From NCBI RefSeq assembly GCF_020510705.1, contig NZ_CP075184.1, positions 4,479,001 through 4,543,000 on the forward strand: a stretch of 64,000 bases of DNA. Direction: 5' to 3'. Below, piece by piece: positions 43,060 through 51,688 of the stretch; position 1 is the stretch's first letter; every line of letters starts with the position of its first letter. The notes beneath the pieces are model-generated. The model made no database searches. It was given only the letters and a program-made list of their open reading frames with translations, and was not told the DNA's origin. Source of the DNA: Acidovorax radicis. Its GTDB lineage: Bacteria > Pseudomonadota > Gammaproteobacteria > Burkholderiales > Burkholderiaceae_C. The position numbers and the translations under genes were made by a program.

Positions 43060-44043
43060 TCAGTCCATCGAAATTTTGTGCTGGCGGATCACGGCGGCCC
43101 AGCGGTTGCTGTCGGCCTGCACCATGGCGGCAAACTGGGCAGGGGTGCTGGGGGCTGCGGGCTCCACGCCCAGCTTGGCCAGGCTGGCCGCCACGTCAGG
43201 GGCCTTCAACACCTTGGCAAACGCCTTGTGAATGCGATCGACCAGTGCAGGCGGCGCTCCCGCAGGCAGGTACACACCAAACCAGGTCACCGAGGTGTAG
43301 CCGGGCAGGCCGGATTCGGCAATGGTGGGCAGCTCGGGCGCCAGGGCACTGCGTTTGTCGCTGGTCACGGCCAGGGCGCGCACGCGGCCACCTTTGGCAT
43401 GGGGCATGCCCGTGGGCAGCGAGTCAAACAGCACATGCACATGCCCGGCGATCAGGTCCGGAATGGCCAGCGCCGTGCCCTTGTAGGGCACATGGGTCAT
43501 CTCCACGCCCGCCTGTGCGGTGAACGCGGCCGAGTTCAGGTGCACGATGGTGCCATTGCCGCTGGTGGCGTAGTTGAGCTTGCCGGGGTTGGCCTTGGCA
43601 TAGGCGATCAGCTCGCCCACGGTCTTGACCGGCAGCGAGTTGGTGACCAGCAGCACGCTGGGCGCGTCGGCCAGGTGGATGACGGGGGTGAAATCCTTGC
43701 GCGCGTCATAGGCCAGGCGCGGCATCAGGTGGGGGGAGATCGCGTGGGTGCTGCTGGTGGTCAGCAGCAGTGTGTAGCCGTCGGGTGCTGCTTTGGCGGC
43801 CTCGGCCGTGCCGATGGTGCCGCCGGCGCCGGGCTTGTTGTCCACCACCATCTGCTGGCCCAGGTCGGCCGCCACCCGCTGCGTGACCGCACGGGCCACC
43901 AGGTCGGTCGCGCCGCTGGCTGGGAACGGAACAATCACCCGCACGGGGCGGTCGGGCCAGGCGGCTTGCGCCTGGGCGCCCGCAGTCCAGGCCATCAGCA
44001 ATACCAAGCCACACAGGCCACGACCCCAGGAGAGAAGGCGCAT
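43060..44043 (-). CDS. tripartite tricarboxylate transporter (Bug/TctC) binding protein
   Basis: 327 residues from the ATG at 44041-44043. A signal peptide ends near residue 27 (AGAQAQA). The mature protein opens with AWPDRPVRVIVPFPASGATD and has the Bug signature VDNKPGAGGTIGTAEAAKA and GYTLLLTTSSTHAI. It is a periplasmic solute receptor. No TctA or TctB membrane genes are nearby, as is common for the many orphan Bug proteins of this group. With the downstream gamma-glutamyltransferase it may handle an amide or glutamyl compound; that link is speculative. Confidence 0.9.
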   Translation of the reverse strand: MRLLSWGRGLCGLVLLMAWTAGAQAQAAWPDRPVRVIVPFPASGATDLVARAVTQRVAADLGQQMVVDNKPGAGGTIGTAEAAKAAPDGYTLLLTTSSTHAISPHLMPRLAYDARKDFTPVIHLADAPSVLLVTNSLPVKTVGELIAYAKANPGKLNYATSGNGTIVHLNSAAFTAQAGVEMTHVPYKGTALAIPDLIAGHVHVLFDSLPTGMPHAKGGRVRALAVTSDKRSALAPELPTIAESGLPGYTSVTWFGVYLPAGAPPALVDRIHKAFAKVLKAPDVAASLAKLGVEPAAPSTPAQFAAMVQADSNRWAAVIRQHKISMD

Positions 44044-44285
44044 ACAAAACACTCCACAAAAGCGGCAGAACAGATCAGATACGGCCTGACGACGCAGCGC
44101 CAGCCCGCGCACGGCAACCATCTTAGGAACGCCCCACCCGGATGACCACCACCAATTCGGCAATCAGCTTTGCCGCCACGGCAAAGCACTTCATACTTAC
44201 TCTCCTGACAGGCAAACCCTGCATCGGCCGTCAATCGGCCGCCAGCCACCTTCGCCCCCATCACTGCTATCACCATAGCCCTGCC

Positions 44286-45197
44286 ATGCGCGCCCAACTG
44301 CTGCAAGACACCACGCTACGCTATTTTCTGGAAGTGGCGCAGAGCGGCTCGCTCACCGAAGCCTCGGCACGCCTGCATGTTGCCGCCTCGGCCCTGAGCC
44401 GCCAGATCGCGGGCCTGGAGGCCCAGCTGGGCACGCCCCTCTTTGAGCGCCACCCGCGCGGCATGGTGCTGACGGCGGCGGGCGAGATTTTGGCCGTGCA
44501 CGCGCGCCGCACAGTGCTGGACGCCGAACGTGCGCTGGGCGAGATCGGCGCGCTGCAGGGCCTGCGCGCGGGGCAGGTGCGCCTGGCCACGTCCGACGCT
44601 TTTGCCAACGAGCTGGTGCCACGCCTGTGTGTGGAGTTTCAGCGCACCCATGTGGGCGTTCAGTTCAGTGTGATCGCCTTGCCCACGGCCCAGGTGCCCG
44701 ACGCCGTGCGCAGCGGCGCGGCCGACATCGGCCTGTGCTTCAGCCGTGCGCCCCACAAGGACATCGAGGTGGCCTACCGCCAGAGCGCACCGGTGCTGGC
44801 CCTGCTACCCCCCGGCCACCCGCTGGCCAGCGCAGGCAGCGTGACCCTGGCACAGATGGCCGAATACCCACTGGCCCTGCCCCCGGCCGAAACCACGGTG
44901 CGCCAGATGATCGACATCGTCTGCAGCCGCCAGGGCCTGCAGCTCACGGCTGTGCTCATCAGCAACCATGCCAAGACGGTGGTCAACTTTGTGCAACGGG
45001 GCGGCGGGTTGTCGGTGGCCAGCGAGATCGCCGTGCGCCACCTGGTGGCCGACCGCACCATCGTGGCCGTGCCCATCAGCGACCCCGGCATGGACCTGCG
45101 CGACATCGAGATCCAGACCCTGGCCGGGCGCAGCCTGCCGGTGGCCGCGCAAGCGTTTCTGGAGTTGCTCAGGGAGCGGCTGCCAGGTCCTGGATAG
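44286..45197 (+). CDS. LysR-family regulator divergent from the Bug-protein gene
   Basis: 303 residues from the ATG at 44286 (MRAQLLQDTTLRYFLEVAQS). The N-terminal helix-turn-helix is LTEASARLHVAASALSRQIA; the rest is a LysR effector-binding domain. It is 242 bp from and divergent to the Bug-protein/gamma-glutamyltransferase pair and is probably their regulator. The frame is open upstream but without family sequence. Confidence 0.88.
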   Translation: MRAQLLQDTTLRYFLEVAQSGSLTEASARLHVAASALSRQIAGLEAQLGTPLFERHPRGMVLTAAGEILAVHARRTVLDAERALGEIGALQGLRAGQVRLATSDAFANELVPRLCVEFQRTHVGVQFSVIALPTAQVPDAVRSGAADIGLCFSRAPHKDIEVAYRQSAPVLALLPPGHPLASAGSVTLAQMAEYPLALPPAETTVRQMIDIVCSRQGLQLTAVLISNHAKTVVNFVQRGGGLSVASEIAVRHLVADRTIVAVPISDPGMDLRDIEIQTLAGRSLPVAAQAFLELLRERLPGPG

Positions 45198-45244
45198 AGG
45201 GCATTTACGACCTCATCGCATCACGCCGTCGGCAGCCATTTGCA

Positions 45245-45341
45245 ACTGGCGCGGCCAAGACCAGAGCCCCCGCGCAAGGGCCGCCCCGCCACGCCGGGGG
45301 CGCCCCCCTCAGGGGGATGGCGCCGAAGGCGACTCAGGGGG
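45245..45341 (+). repeat. dispersed intergenic repeat R1, copy D, overlapping the ung stop
   Basis: About 97 bp from ACTGGCGCGGCCAAGACCAG to GGCGACTCAGGGGG. The last block contains the reverse complement of CCCCCTGA, which supplies the final codons and TGA stop (45334-45336) of ung. It lies between the convergent ends of the LysR gene and ung. Confidence 0.75.
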
Positions 45342-46053
45342 ATTCATGTCGCTGGCGAAAATCCCGCGCCTTGCCAAAGTGGCCGTTGCCGATGAAGGGC
45401 ACCGGTGGGCGCAGCGCCGACAGCGGCGACGGGTGGTTGGACGTGAGCACCAGATGCCCCCGGTCTGCCGGAATCCACGCGCGCTTTCCCTGGGCGTGCG
45501 AGCCCCAGAGCATGAACACCACCGGGCGCGGGCCCTCGGCCACATGGCGGATGACGGTGTCGGTCAGTTCCTCCCAGCCCTTGCCTGCGTGGCTGGCGGC
45601 CTGGCCCTCTTCCACCGTGAGGCAGGTGTTGAGCAGCAGCACGCCGTTCTTTGCCCACTTGACCAGGCTGCCGCCGGGGTTCGGGAACGGGGGGAAGGCC
45701 ACGCCCAGGTCGCGCTGCATTTCCTTGAAGATGTTCTGCAGCGAGGGCGGCAGCCGCACGCCCGGCACCACCGAAAACGCCAGCCCCTCGGCCTGGCCCC
45801 GGCCGTGGTACGGGTCCTGCCCCAGGATGACCACGCGCACCTCGTCGGGCGGCGTCAGCTCCAGCGCTCGCAGCGGCTGGGGCGGAAAAATCGCCGCCCC
45901 GGCCTGCAGCCGCGCCTGCAGGAATGCGAGCAACGCCTGCCCGCGCGCGCCAGCAAAAAAGGCGCCCACCAAGGGTTGCCACCCGGGCGCCACAGGCCAT
46001 GCGGCCGGGTGGGCGCTTTGCAGCTGGGTAGGTGCTTGCTCGGTTGAATTCAT
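45334..46053 (-). CDS. ung: uracil-DNA glycosylase
   Basis: Removes uracil from DNA to start base-excision repair. 239 residues. The water-activating motif is intact (VVILGQDPYHGRGQAEGLAF, Asp80), as is the DNA-clamping loop TSNHPSPLSA (His207). The C-terminus ends RHESP with the last codons and stop provided by repeat R1 copy D. Forty bases before the start lies a run of four exact AGCTATC heptamers. It follows trpC by 93 bp and may be read with the trp genes. Confidence 0.95.
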   Translation of the reverse strand: MNSTEQAPTQLQSAHPAAWPVAPGWQPLVGAFFAGARGQALLAFLQARLQAGAAIFPPQPLRALELTPPDEVRVVILGQDPYHGRGQAEGLAFSVVPGVRLPPSLQNIFKEMQRDLGVAFPPFPNPGGSLVKWAKNGVLLLNTCLTVEEGQAASHAGKGWEELTDTVIRHVAEGPRPVVFMLWGSHAQGKRAWIPADRGHLVLTSNHPSPLSALRPPVPFIGNGHFGKARDFRQRHESP

Positions 46054-46093
46054 AGTGAAAAGTGCCTCCAGCGCTTTATTTACAAGCGCAATC

Positions 46094-46121
46094 AGCTATC
46101 AGCTATCAGCTATCAGCTATC
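46094..46121. repeat. tandem heptanucleotide repeat (AGCTATC)x4
   Basis: Four exact head-to-tail copies of AGCTATC upstream of ung, with a partial ATC before them. The repeat has arisen from the R2-like segment AAGCGCAATCAGCTATC. A copy-number change would alter the distance between any trp-distal promoter elements and the ung start. Confidence 0.9.
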
Positions 46122-46146
46122 AAATCAATAGTATCAAGAGGCCATA

Positions 46147-46950
46147 TCAGGCAAACAACTCGGCCAGTGCCAGGCCCGGGTCGTCCGCGCGCATGAAGGC
46201 CTCGCCCACCAGGAAGGCGTGCACGCCAGCGTCGCGCATGGTCTTCACGTCCTGGGGCTTGAGGATGCCGGACTCGGTGACCAGCAGGCGGTCAGCGGGT
46301 ACGTCCTTCAACATGCCCAGCGTCGTGTCCAGCGTCACCTCAAACGTGCGCAGGTTGCGGTTGTTGATGCCGACCAGCGGGGTCTTGAGCTTGAGCGCCC
46401 GCTCCAGCTCGGGGCGGTCGTGCACCTCCACCAGCACGGCCATGTCCAGGCTGCGGGCAATGGCTTCGAAGTCGGCCATTTGCGCGTCGTCCAGGCACGC
46501 GGCGATCAGCAGGATGGCATCAGCGCCCATGGCGCGCGATTCGTAGATCTGGTACGCATCCACCATGAAGTCCTTGCGCAGCACAGGCAGCAAGGTACTG
46601 GCACGGGCTTGCTTCAGGTAGTCGGGCTGGCCCTGGAAGAACTGCCGGTCGGTCAGCACCGACAGGCAGGCCGCGCTGACCTTGCCATCGCCTTCCATGT
46701 AGCTCTGGGCGATGTCGGCCGGCTCGAAGTCGGCGCGCAGCACGCCCTTGCTGGGGCTGGCTTTTTTGACCTCGGCAATCACCGCCGCCTGGCCCTTGGC
46801 GATCTTGGCGCGCAGCGCGCCTTCAAAGTCGCGGGTAAGCACGCGGCTCTCGGCGTCGGCACGCATGGCTTCAAAGGACAGGCGCTTTTTGGCTGCCGCT
46901 ACTTCTTCGTGCTTGACGGCGACGATTTTGTTGAGGATGTCACTGCTCAT
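46147..46950 (-). CDS. trpC: indole-3-glycerol-phosphate synthase
   Basis: 267 residues; converts carboxyphenylaminodeoxyribulose phosphate to indole-3-glycerol phosphate. It is a single-function TIM barrel: [27 protein letters not shown]-type and [16 protein letters not shown] are clear, with LVTESGI near the end. No PRA isomerase (TrpF) is fused. Its start overlaps the small membrane protein gene by 11 bp, coupling it to the trp operon. Confidence 0.97.
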   Translation of the reverse strand: MSSDILNKIVAVKHEEVAAAKKRLSFEAMRADAESRVLTRDFEGALRAKIAKGQAAVIAEVKKASPSKGVLRADFEPADIAQSYMEGDGKVSAACLSVLTDRQFFQGQPDYLKQARASTLLPVLRKDFMVDAYQIYESRAMGADAILLIAACLDDAQMADFEAIARSLDMAVLVEVHDRPELERALKLKTPLVGINNRNLRTFEVTLDTTLGMLKDVPADRLLVTESGILKPQDVKTMRDAGVHAFLVGEAFMRADDPGLALAELFA

Positions 46951-47104
46951 GGTGCGCTGCCTTTGGGTTGTTGGTTTCGGTGTCGTCGGGCTCAGGGGAG
47001 CCCTGTTTCAGAATTTTGGTGAACACGCGTTGCATCACGAACCCGGCCACGATGAAAAGGGCAGAGACGCCCAGTGCAATCCAGGTGCCAGGGTCGCGCC
47101 ACAT
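46940..47104 (-). CDS. 54-residue membrane protein between trpD and trpC
   Basis: 54 residues from the ATG at 47102-47104 ([20 protein letters not shown]). One membrane segment (about 8-26) is followed by a short charged tail ending [10 protein letters not shown]. It starts 8 bp after the trpD stop and overlaps trpC by 11 bp, so it is inside the operon. It has no recognised function; a longer frame upstream overlaps trpD and is not credible. Confidence 0.65.
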   Translation of the reverse strand: MWRDPGTWIALGVSALFIVAGFVMQRVFTKILKQGSPEPDDTETNNPKAAHHEQ

Positions 47105-47111
47105 GCCCGTG

Positions 47112-48149
47112 TCAGGCCGCCGTGGCCAGCGCATGCGTGCGCGCGACCACCTGCTCCAGCTTGGCCAGCGCGGCGCCCGAGGCAATCGCGGCACGGGCCT
47201 TGGCAATGCCAGCCTGGATGGAGTCGGCCACATTGGCAGCGTACAGGGCCACGCCTGCGTTCAGGCAAACAATGTCCTGCGCAGCGCCGGGCTCGCCCTT
47301 GAGCACGCCGATCAGCATCTCGCGCGACTGCTCGGGCGTCTCGACCTTGAGCGCGCGGTTGCTCGCCATCGGCAGGCCAAAGTCCTCGGGGTGGATTTCG
47401 TACTCGGTGATCTGGCCGTTTTTCAACTCACCCACCAGTGTGGCAGCACCCAGGCTCACTTCGTCCATGCCATCGCGGCCGTAGACCACCAGCGCATGTT
47501 CGGCGCCCAGGCGCTGCAGCGCGCGCACCTGGATACCGACGAGGTCGGGGTGGAACACGCCCATCAGGATGTTGGGCGCGCCCGCCGGGTTGGTGAGCGG
47601 TCCCAGGATGTTGAAGATGGTGCGCACACCCAACTCCTTGCGCACGGGCGCCACGTTCTTCATGGCGGGGTGGTGGTTGGGCGCGAACATGAAGCCAATG
47701 CCCACCTCTGCAATGCACTGGGCGATCTGCTCGGGCTTCAGGTTGATGTGGATGCCCAGGGCCTCCATCACATCAGCGCTGCCGCTTTTGCTGGACACGC
47801 CGCGCCCGCCATGTTTGCTGACCTTGGCGCCTGCGGCGGCGGCCACGAACATCGAGCAGGTGGAGATGTTGAAGGTGTTGGCACCGTCGCCGCCCGTGCC
47901 CACGATGTCCACCATGTGGGTCGCGTCCTTGACGTGCACCTTGGTGCTGAACTCGCGCATCACCTGCGCGGCAGCGGTGATCTCGCCGATGGTTTCCTTC
48001 TTCACGCGCAGGCCGGTGATAATGGACGCGGTCATGACGGGCGAGAGTTCGCCGTTCATGATGAGCCGCATCAGGTGCAGCATCTCGTCGTGGAAGATTT
48101 CGCGGTGCTCGATGGTGCGCTGCAACGCTTCCTGGGGGGTAATGGGCAT
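47112..48149 (-). CDS. trpD: anthranilate phosphoribosyltransferase
   Basis: 345 residues from the ATG at 48147-48149 ([20 protein letters not shown]). Joins anthranilate to PRPP. The PRPP loop is [18 protein letters not shown], followed by [20 protein letters not shown] and [17 protein letters not shown]. Open frame upstream is the exporter gene in another frame. It stands 17 bp downstream of the RhtB-type exporter. Confidence 0.97.
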   Translation of the reverse strand: MPITPQEALQRTIEHREIFHDEMLHLMRLIMNGELSPVMTASIITGLRVKKETIGEITAAAQVMREFSTKVHVKDATHMVDIVGTGGDGANTFNISTCSMFVAAAAGAKVSKHGGRGVSSKSGSADVMEALGIHINLKPEQIAQCIAEVGIGFMFAPNHHPAMKNVAPVRKELGVRTIFNILGPLTNPAGAPNILMGVFHPDLVGIQVRALQRLGAEHALVVYGRDGMDEVSLGAATLVGELKNGQITEYEIHPEDFGLPMASNRALKVETPEQSREMLIGVLKGEPGAAQDIVCLNAGVALYAANVADSIQAGIAKARAAIASGAALAKLEQVVARTHALATAA

Positions 48150-48166
48150 GGAATGTCTCCTGGTGT

Positions 48167-48835
48167 TTATGCAGAGGGCTGGTCTGTGAAGGCCAGTTTG
48201 AGCCCGAAGCCGATGAACATGGCACCGGCCACGCGGTCCAGCCAGTGCATGCCGCGCTGGATCACACCAGCACGGCGGGCCATCCACGATGCGGCCAGCG
48301 CCCAGCCCACGTTGACGGGGATGGCGTTGATGTTGAACAGCACGCCCAGCAACACAAAGGCCAATGCCTTGTTGTCGGTGCCCGGCGCGATGAACTGCGG
48401 CACAAAGGCCAAAAAGAAGATGGCGACCTTGGGGTTGAGCACATTGGTCCAGAAGCCGCCCAGAAACACCTTGCCCAGCGGTGTGTGCTGCGCAGGGGCC
48501 GCCTGTGCAGCCGCCAGCGCGGCACTGTTGCCCCCGTCCGCACCGGGCTTGGACAGCAGCATGCGCACGCCCATCCACATCAGGTACGCCGCACCGATCC
48601 ACTTGAGCACGGTGAACGCCGTGGCCGAAGCGGCCAGCAGCGCGCCCACGCCCACAGCGGCGGCAAAGATGTGCACAAAGCAACCGGCCGTGATGCCCAG
48701 CCCCGCCACGATGCCTGCACGCGTGCCCGCGCGCAGCGCGTTGGTCACGATGTAGAGCACGTCCGGGCCGGGGGTCAGGTTCAGCAGCCAGCCTGCGGCG
48801 ATGAACATCACCAGTTGGTGGCTGTCGATGATCAT
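48167..48835 (-). CDS. LysE/RhtB-family amino-acid exporter within the trp operon
   Basis: 222 residues with about six membrane segments. The family signature is at the N-terminus ([20 protein letters not shown]) and [20 protein letters not shown] lies mid-protein. Its start overlaps the trpG stop by 4 bp, and trpD follows 17 bp later. Members export amino acids or their analogues from the cytosol. Location suggests an aromatic compound, perhaps tryptophan, but the substrate is not shown by sequence. Confidence 0.88.
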   Translation of the reverse strand: MIIDSHQLVMFIAAGWLLNLTPGPDVLYIVTNALRAGTRAGIVAGLGITAGCFVHIFAAAVGVGALLAASATAFTVLKWIGAAYLMWMGVRMLLSKPGADGGNSAALAAAQAAPAQHTPLGKVFLGGFWTNVLNPKVAIFFLAFVPQFIAPGTDNKALAFVLLGVLFNINAIPVNVGWALAASWMARRAGVIQRGMHWLDRVAGAMFIGFGLKLAFTDQPSA

Positions 48836-49419
48836 GCGCGCTGGTCCAGAAAGTTCTTGAGCATGGCGTGGCCGTGTTCGGTCAGGATGCTTTCGGGGTG
48901 GAACTGCACGCCTTCGATGGCCAGCGTCTTGTGGCGCACACCCATGATCTCGCCGTCTTCCGTCCAGGCCGTCACTTCGAGCACCTCGGGGCAGGTGGCG
49001 CGCTCGATGGCCAGCGAGTGGTAGCGGTTGACGGTGAATTGCTCAGGCAGGCCTGCGAACACGCCCTTTTGCGTGGTGGTGATGACGCTGGTCTTGCCGT
49101 GCATCAGCTCCTGCGCGCGGATGATGTTGCCGCCAAACGCTGCGCCAATGGCCTGGTGGCCCAGGCACACGCCCAGAATGGGCAGCTTGCCTGCGAAATG
49201 TTTGATCGCAGCCACCGAGATACCGGCTTCCGCAGGCGAGCAAGGGCCGGGCGAAATCACCAGGCGGTCGAGCTGGCCGGCGTTCAGACGCGCTTCGATC
49301 TCGGCCACGGTGATCTCGTCGTTGCGGAACACTTCCACGTCGGCACCCAGCTCACCAAAGTACTGGACGATGTTGTAGGTGAAGCTGTCGTAGTTATCGA
49401 CCATCAAGAGTTTTGTCAT
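48832..49419 (-). CDS. trpG: anthranilate synthase, glutamine amidotransferase subunit
   Basis: 195 residues. Class I glutaminase: [20 protein letters not shown] at the N-terminus, nucleophile Cys85 in [12 protein letters not shown], and the His/Glu partners in [14 protein letters not shown]. It supplies ammonia to TrpE, and in many bacteria also to p-aminobenzoate synthase. It overlaps the chorismate mutase gene and the exporter gene by 4 bp each. Confidence 0.97.
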   Translation of the reverse strand: MTKLLMVDNYDSFTYNIVQYFGELGADVEVFRNDEITVAEIEARLNAGQLDRLVISPGPCSPAEAGISVAAIKHFAGKLPILGVCLGHQAIGAAFGGNIIRAQELMHGKTSVITTTQKGVFAGLPEQFTVNRYHSLAIERATCPEVLEVTAWTEDGEIMGVRHKTLAIEGVQFHPESILTEHGHAMLKNFLDQRA

Positions 49420-49751
49420 GCGGCGCTTCCGGCAAGGGCGGGCTCGCGCAGACGGGCGAACTCGCGGTGTTCATAGGCAATGCAGGCTTCCATGAGGCTG
49501 CGGTAGATGGTTTCCATCACGTCGGCGTCACCGCCTTCGGCCTGGGCGCGCTCGCGCACGCGGGCCACGATGGCCTCGATGCGCGCTTCATCGCGCACCT
49601 GTTCCACACCTTGCTTGATGCGGGCGGCCTGGGTCATGTAGCCCACGCGCTCCACCAGCAAGGGCACCAGCACGTCGTCCAACGCGTTCACTTCGCGGCG
49701 CACGTCCTGCATGGTGGTGCAGGGTTTGACTCGGGTGATAGCGAGGGTCAT
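49416..49751 (-). CDS. AroQ-type chorismate mutase within the trp operon
   Basis: 111 residues, all helical, of the AroQ / PchB group: [32 protein letters not shown], and the acidic C-terminal helix. It would turn chorismate into prephenate, the branch to Phe and Tyr. It overlaps trpE and trpG by 4 bp each, so it is translated together with anthranilate synthase, which uses the same substrate. Salicylate-forming lyase activity, as in PchB, is a less likely alternative. Confidence 0.8.
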   Translation of the reverse strand: MTLAITRVKPCTTMQDVRREVNALDDVLVPLLVERVGYMTQAARIKQGVEQVRDEARIEAIVARVRERAQAEGGDADVMETIYRSLMEACIAYEHREFARLREPALAGSAA

Positions 49752-51247
49752 TCCAGCCCCTCCTCGACCAGCTCAGCGGCGCGCAGCAGCGCGCGGGCCT
49801 TGTGCTCGGTTTCTTTCCATTCCAGCTCGGGCACCGAATCGGCCACCACGCCCGCGGCGGCCTGCACATAGAGCGTGCCGTTCTTGATGATGCCGGTGCG
49901 GATGGCAATCGCAACGTCCATGTCGCCCGCATAGCTCAGGTAGCCGCAGGCGCCGCCGTAAAGGCCGCGCTTGGTGGGTTCGAGCTGGTCGATGAGCTCC
50001 ATGGCGTGCACCTTGGGCGCGCCGGTGAGTGTGCCGGCGGGGAAGGTGGCCTTGAGCACATCCATGCTGGTCATGCCGTCGTGCAGGATGCCTTCCACAT
50101 TGCTCACGATGTGCATCACGTGGCTGTAGCGCTCCACCGCAAAGGCCTCGGTCACCTTCACGGTGCCGGTTTTGGCGATGCGGCCGATGTCGTTGCGCGC
50201 CAGGTCGATGAGCATCACGTGCTCGGCACGTTCCTTGGGGTCGTTGATGAGTTCGACCTCGGTGGCCTTGTCCTTCTCGGGCGTGGCGCCGCGTGGGCGG
50301 GTGCCAGCCAGGGGGCGGATGGTGACCTTGGTGCCTTCGTCGGTCTTTTCCTGGCGCACCAAAATTTCAGGACTGGCGCCCACCACGTGGAAGTCGCCAA
50401 AGTCGTAGAAGTACATGTACGGCGACGGATTCAGCGAACGCAGCGCGCGGTACAGCGACAGGGGCGATTCGGTGTAGCGCTTGTGGATGCGCTGGCCGAC
50501 CTGCACCTGCATGAAGTCACCGGCGGCAATCAGTTCCTTGGCGCGCTCCACAGCGGCGAGGTAGTCGGCCTTGGCAAAGTCGCGCTGGGCGGGGTGGCTT
50601 TCGGTGGCCTTGACCACAGGGGCGCTCACCGAATACTTGAGCTGCTCCTTGAGGTCGCGCAGGCGCTTCTTGGCCTTGGCATAGGCCTCGGGCTGGGCGG
50701 GGTCGGCATAGACAATGAGGTAGAGCTTGCCCGAGAGGTTGTCGATGACGGCCAGCTCCTCGCACTGCAGCAGCAGGATGTCGGGGCAGCCCAGCGTGTC
50801 CGGCGGGCAAGTGGTTTCGAGTTTTTTCTCGATGTAGCGCACCGCGTCATAGCCAAAGTAGCCCGCCAGACCGCCACAAAAACGCGGCAGGCCGGGGCGC
50901 AGCGCCACCTTGAAGCGTTTTTGGTAGACCTCGATGAAGTCGAGCGGGTTGCCTTGCGCCGTCTCCACCACCACGCCATCGGTGACGACCTCGGTCTTGG
51001 CCTCGGCACAAAAGCCACTGGCGCGCAGCAGGGTGCGCGCGGGCAGGCCAATGAAGCTGTAGCGCCCGAAGCGCTCACCGCCCACCACGGATTCGAGCAG
51101 GAAGCTGTGCTTGCCGCCGTCCTTGGTATGCGCCAGCTTCAGGTACAGCGAGAGCGGGGTTTCCAGGTCCGCAAAGGCCTCGACCATGAGCGGAATGCGG
51201 TTGTAGCCTTCGCTGGCCAGGCTTTTGAATTCAAGTTCTGTGATCAC
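49748..51247 (-). CDS. trpE: anthranilate synthase, component I
   Basis: 499 residues from the GTG at 51245-51247 (VITELEFKSLASEGYNRIPL), which has GGGAG eight bases upstream; an ATG 22 codons earlier has no such site. Makes anthranilate from chorismate with TrpG. The N-terminal domain includes LLESVVGGERFGRYSFIGLP (Trp feedback region LLES); the C-terminal domain has IRPLAGTRPRGATPEKD, DLARNDIGRIA and FPAGTLTGAPKVHAMELID. It heads the operon behind a leader with Trp codons. Confidence 0.96.
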   Translation of the reverse strand: MITELEFKSLASEGYNRIPLMVEAFADLETPLSLYLKLAHTKDGGKHSFLLESVVGGERFGRYSFIGLPARTLLRASGFCAEAKTEVVTDGVVVETAQGNPLDFIEVYQKRFKVALRPGLPRFCGGLAGYFGYDAVRYIEKKLETTCPPDTLGCPDILLLQCEELAVIDNLSGKLYLIVYADPAQPEAYAKAKKRLRDLKEQLKYSVSAPVVKATESHPAQRDFAKADYLAAVERAKELIAAGDFMQVQVGQRIHKRYTESPLSLYRALRSLNPSPYMYFYDFGDFHVVGASPEILVRQEKTDEGTKVTIRPLAGTRPRGATPEKDKATEVELINDPKERAEHVMLIDLARNDIGRIAKTGTVKVTEAFAVERYSHVMHIVSNVEGILHDGMTSMDVLKATFPAGTLTGAPKVHAMELIDQLEPTKRGLYGGACGYLSYAGDMDVAIAIRTGIIKNGTLYVQAAAGVVADSVPELEWKETEHKARALLRAAELVEEGLE

Positions 51248-51290
51248 GGGGAGAGCTCCCAGCTGTGGCAGCGCGTGTGTCCCTGTCAAT

Positions 51291-51373
51291 GAAAAAGGGG
51301 CGCTGCGGTCCATTCAATCGGCCTCACCGCATCGGGGTGGAGGCCACGGGTGCACGCTGGGGCTGCTGCCCAG
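51291..51373 (-). promoter_or_regulatory. putative trp attenuator region
   Basis: Between the leader peptide and trpE the minus strand forms CTGGG / CCCAG around a 7-base loop (51357-51373), then GGCCTC-ACC paired with GGTGAGGCC with one bulge (51320-51345), followed after 23 bases by CCCC-TTTTT (51292-51300). The parts fit ribosome-mediated attenuation, but the hairpin directly preceding the T-run is not obvious, so the exact terminator is unsettled. Confidence 0.5.
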
Positions 51374-51379
51374 GTGCCA

Positions 51380-51463
51380 TCAGGCGTTCAAAGCGACAGG
51401 CTGACGCCAGGGCCAGGCTCCCCGGTCGCTGCAACCTGTGATGAACACGTGATGAATGAACAT
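51380..51463 (-). CDS. trpL: trp leader peptide with Trp-Pro-Trp
   Basis: 27 codons starting MFIHHVFITG and ending RQPVALNA, with two Trp codons separated by one Pro (RGAWPWRQ) at positions 17 and 19. It lies 133 bp before trpE with hairpins between. Stalling at the Trp codons would couple transcription to charged tRNA-Trp. There is no ribosome-binding site; the -10 at 51470-51475 would put the transcript start at or next to the ATG, so it may be read as a leaderless message. Confidence 0.72.
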   Translation of the reverse strand: MFIHHVFITGCSDRGAWPWRQPVALNA

Positions 51464-51469
51464 GGGCAA

Positions 51470-51475
51470 AGTGTA
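51470..51475 (-). promoter_or_regulatory. -10 element of the trp operon promoter
   Basis: TACACT on the minus strand, 6 bases ahead of the leader-peptide ATG. No good -35 is seen at 16-18 bp spacing (GACGCG or ACGCGG), which suggests a weak or activated promoter. Confidence 0.5.
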
Positions 51476-51688
51476 GCAAAGCTTTCTTGCACCGCGTCCG
51501 GTTCCTCGGGAGGCCGCAGCATCGGACACTTCAGCGCATTTTTGGGGCGGCAAGAGCATCCGGTGGTAGCCACCGCAGTTTTGACCCCGCTCAGGCCCGC
51601 CATGCAACCGCTCGAAAACCCTGTTGCGGGACGCTGCAACCACGGCAACAATTTGAAACGAACGACCGTTCTTTTTTAGGAGTTCCGA

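Noticed and set aside
46094..46121. Short CRISPR-like array
   Set aside because: The units are seven bases with no spacers and no cas genes are near; it is a simple tandem repeat.
51248..51313. trpE start at the ATG 22 codons upstream (51311-51313)
   Set aside because: It lacks a ribosome-binding site and would place the start within the attenuator region; the GTG at 51245-51247 has GGGAG at good spacing and gives the family N-terminus.
51660..51671. Intrinsic terminator before the chalcone-isomerase-like gene (GAACG-AC-CGTTC followed by T6)
   Set aside because: The stem is only 5 bp and lies directly before the AGGAG site of that gene; an operator is as likely, so no terminator is claimed.
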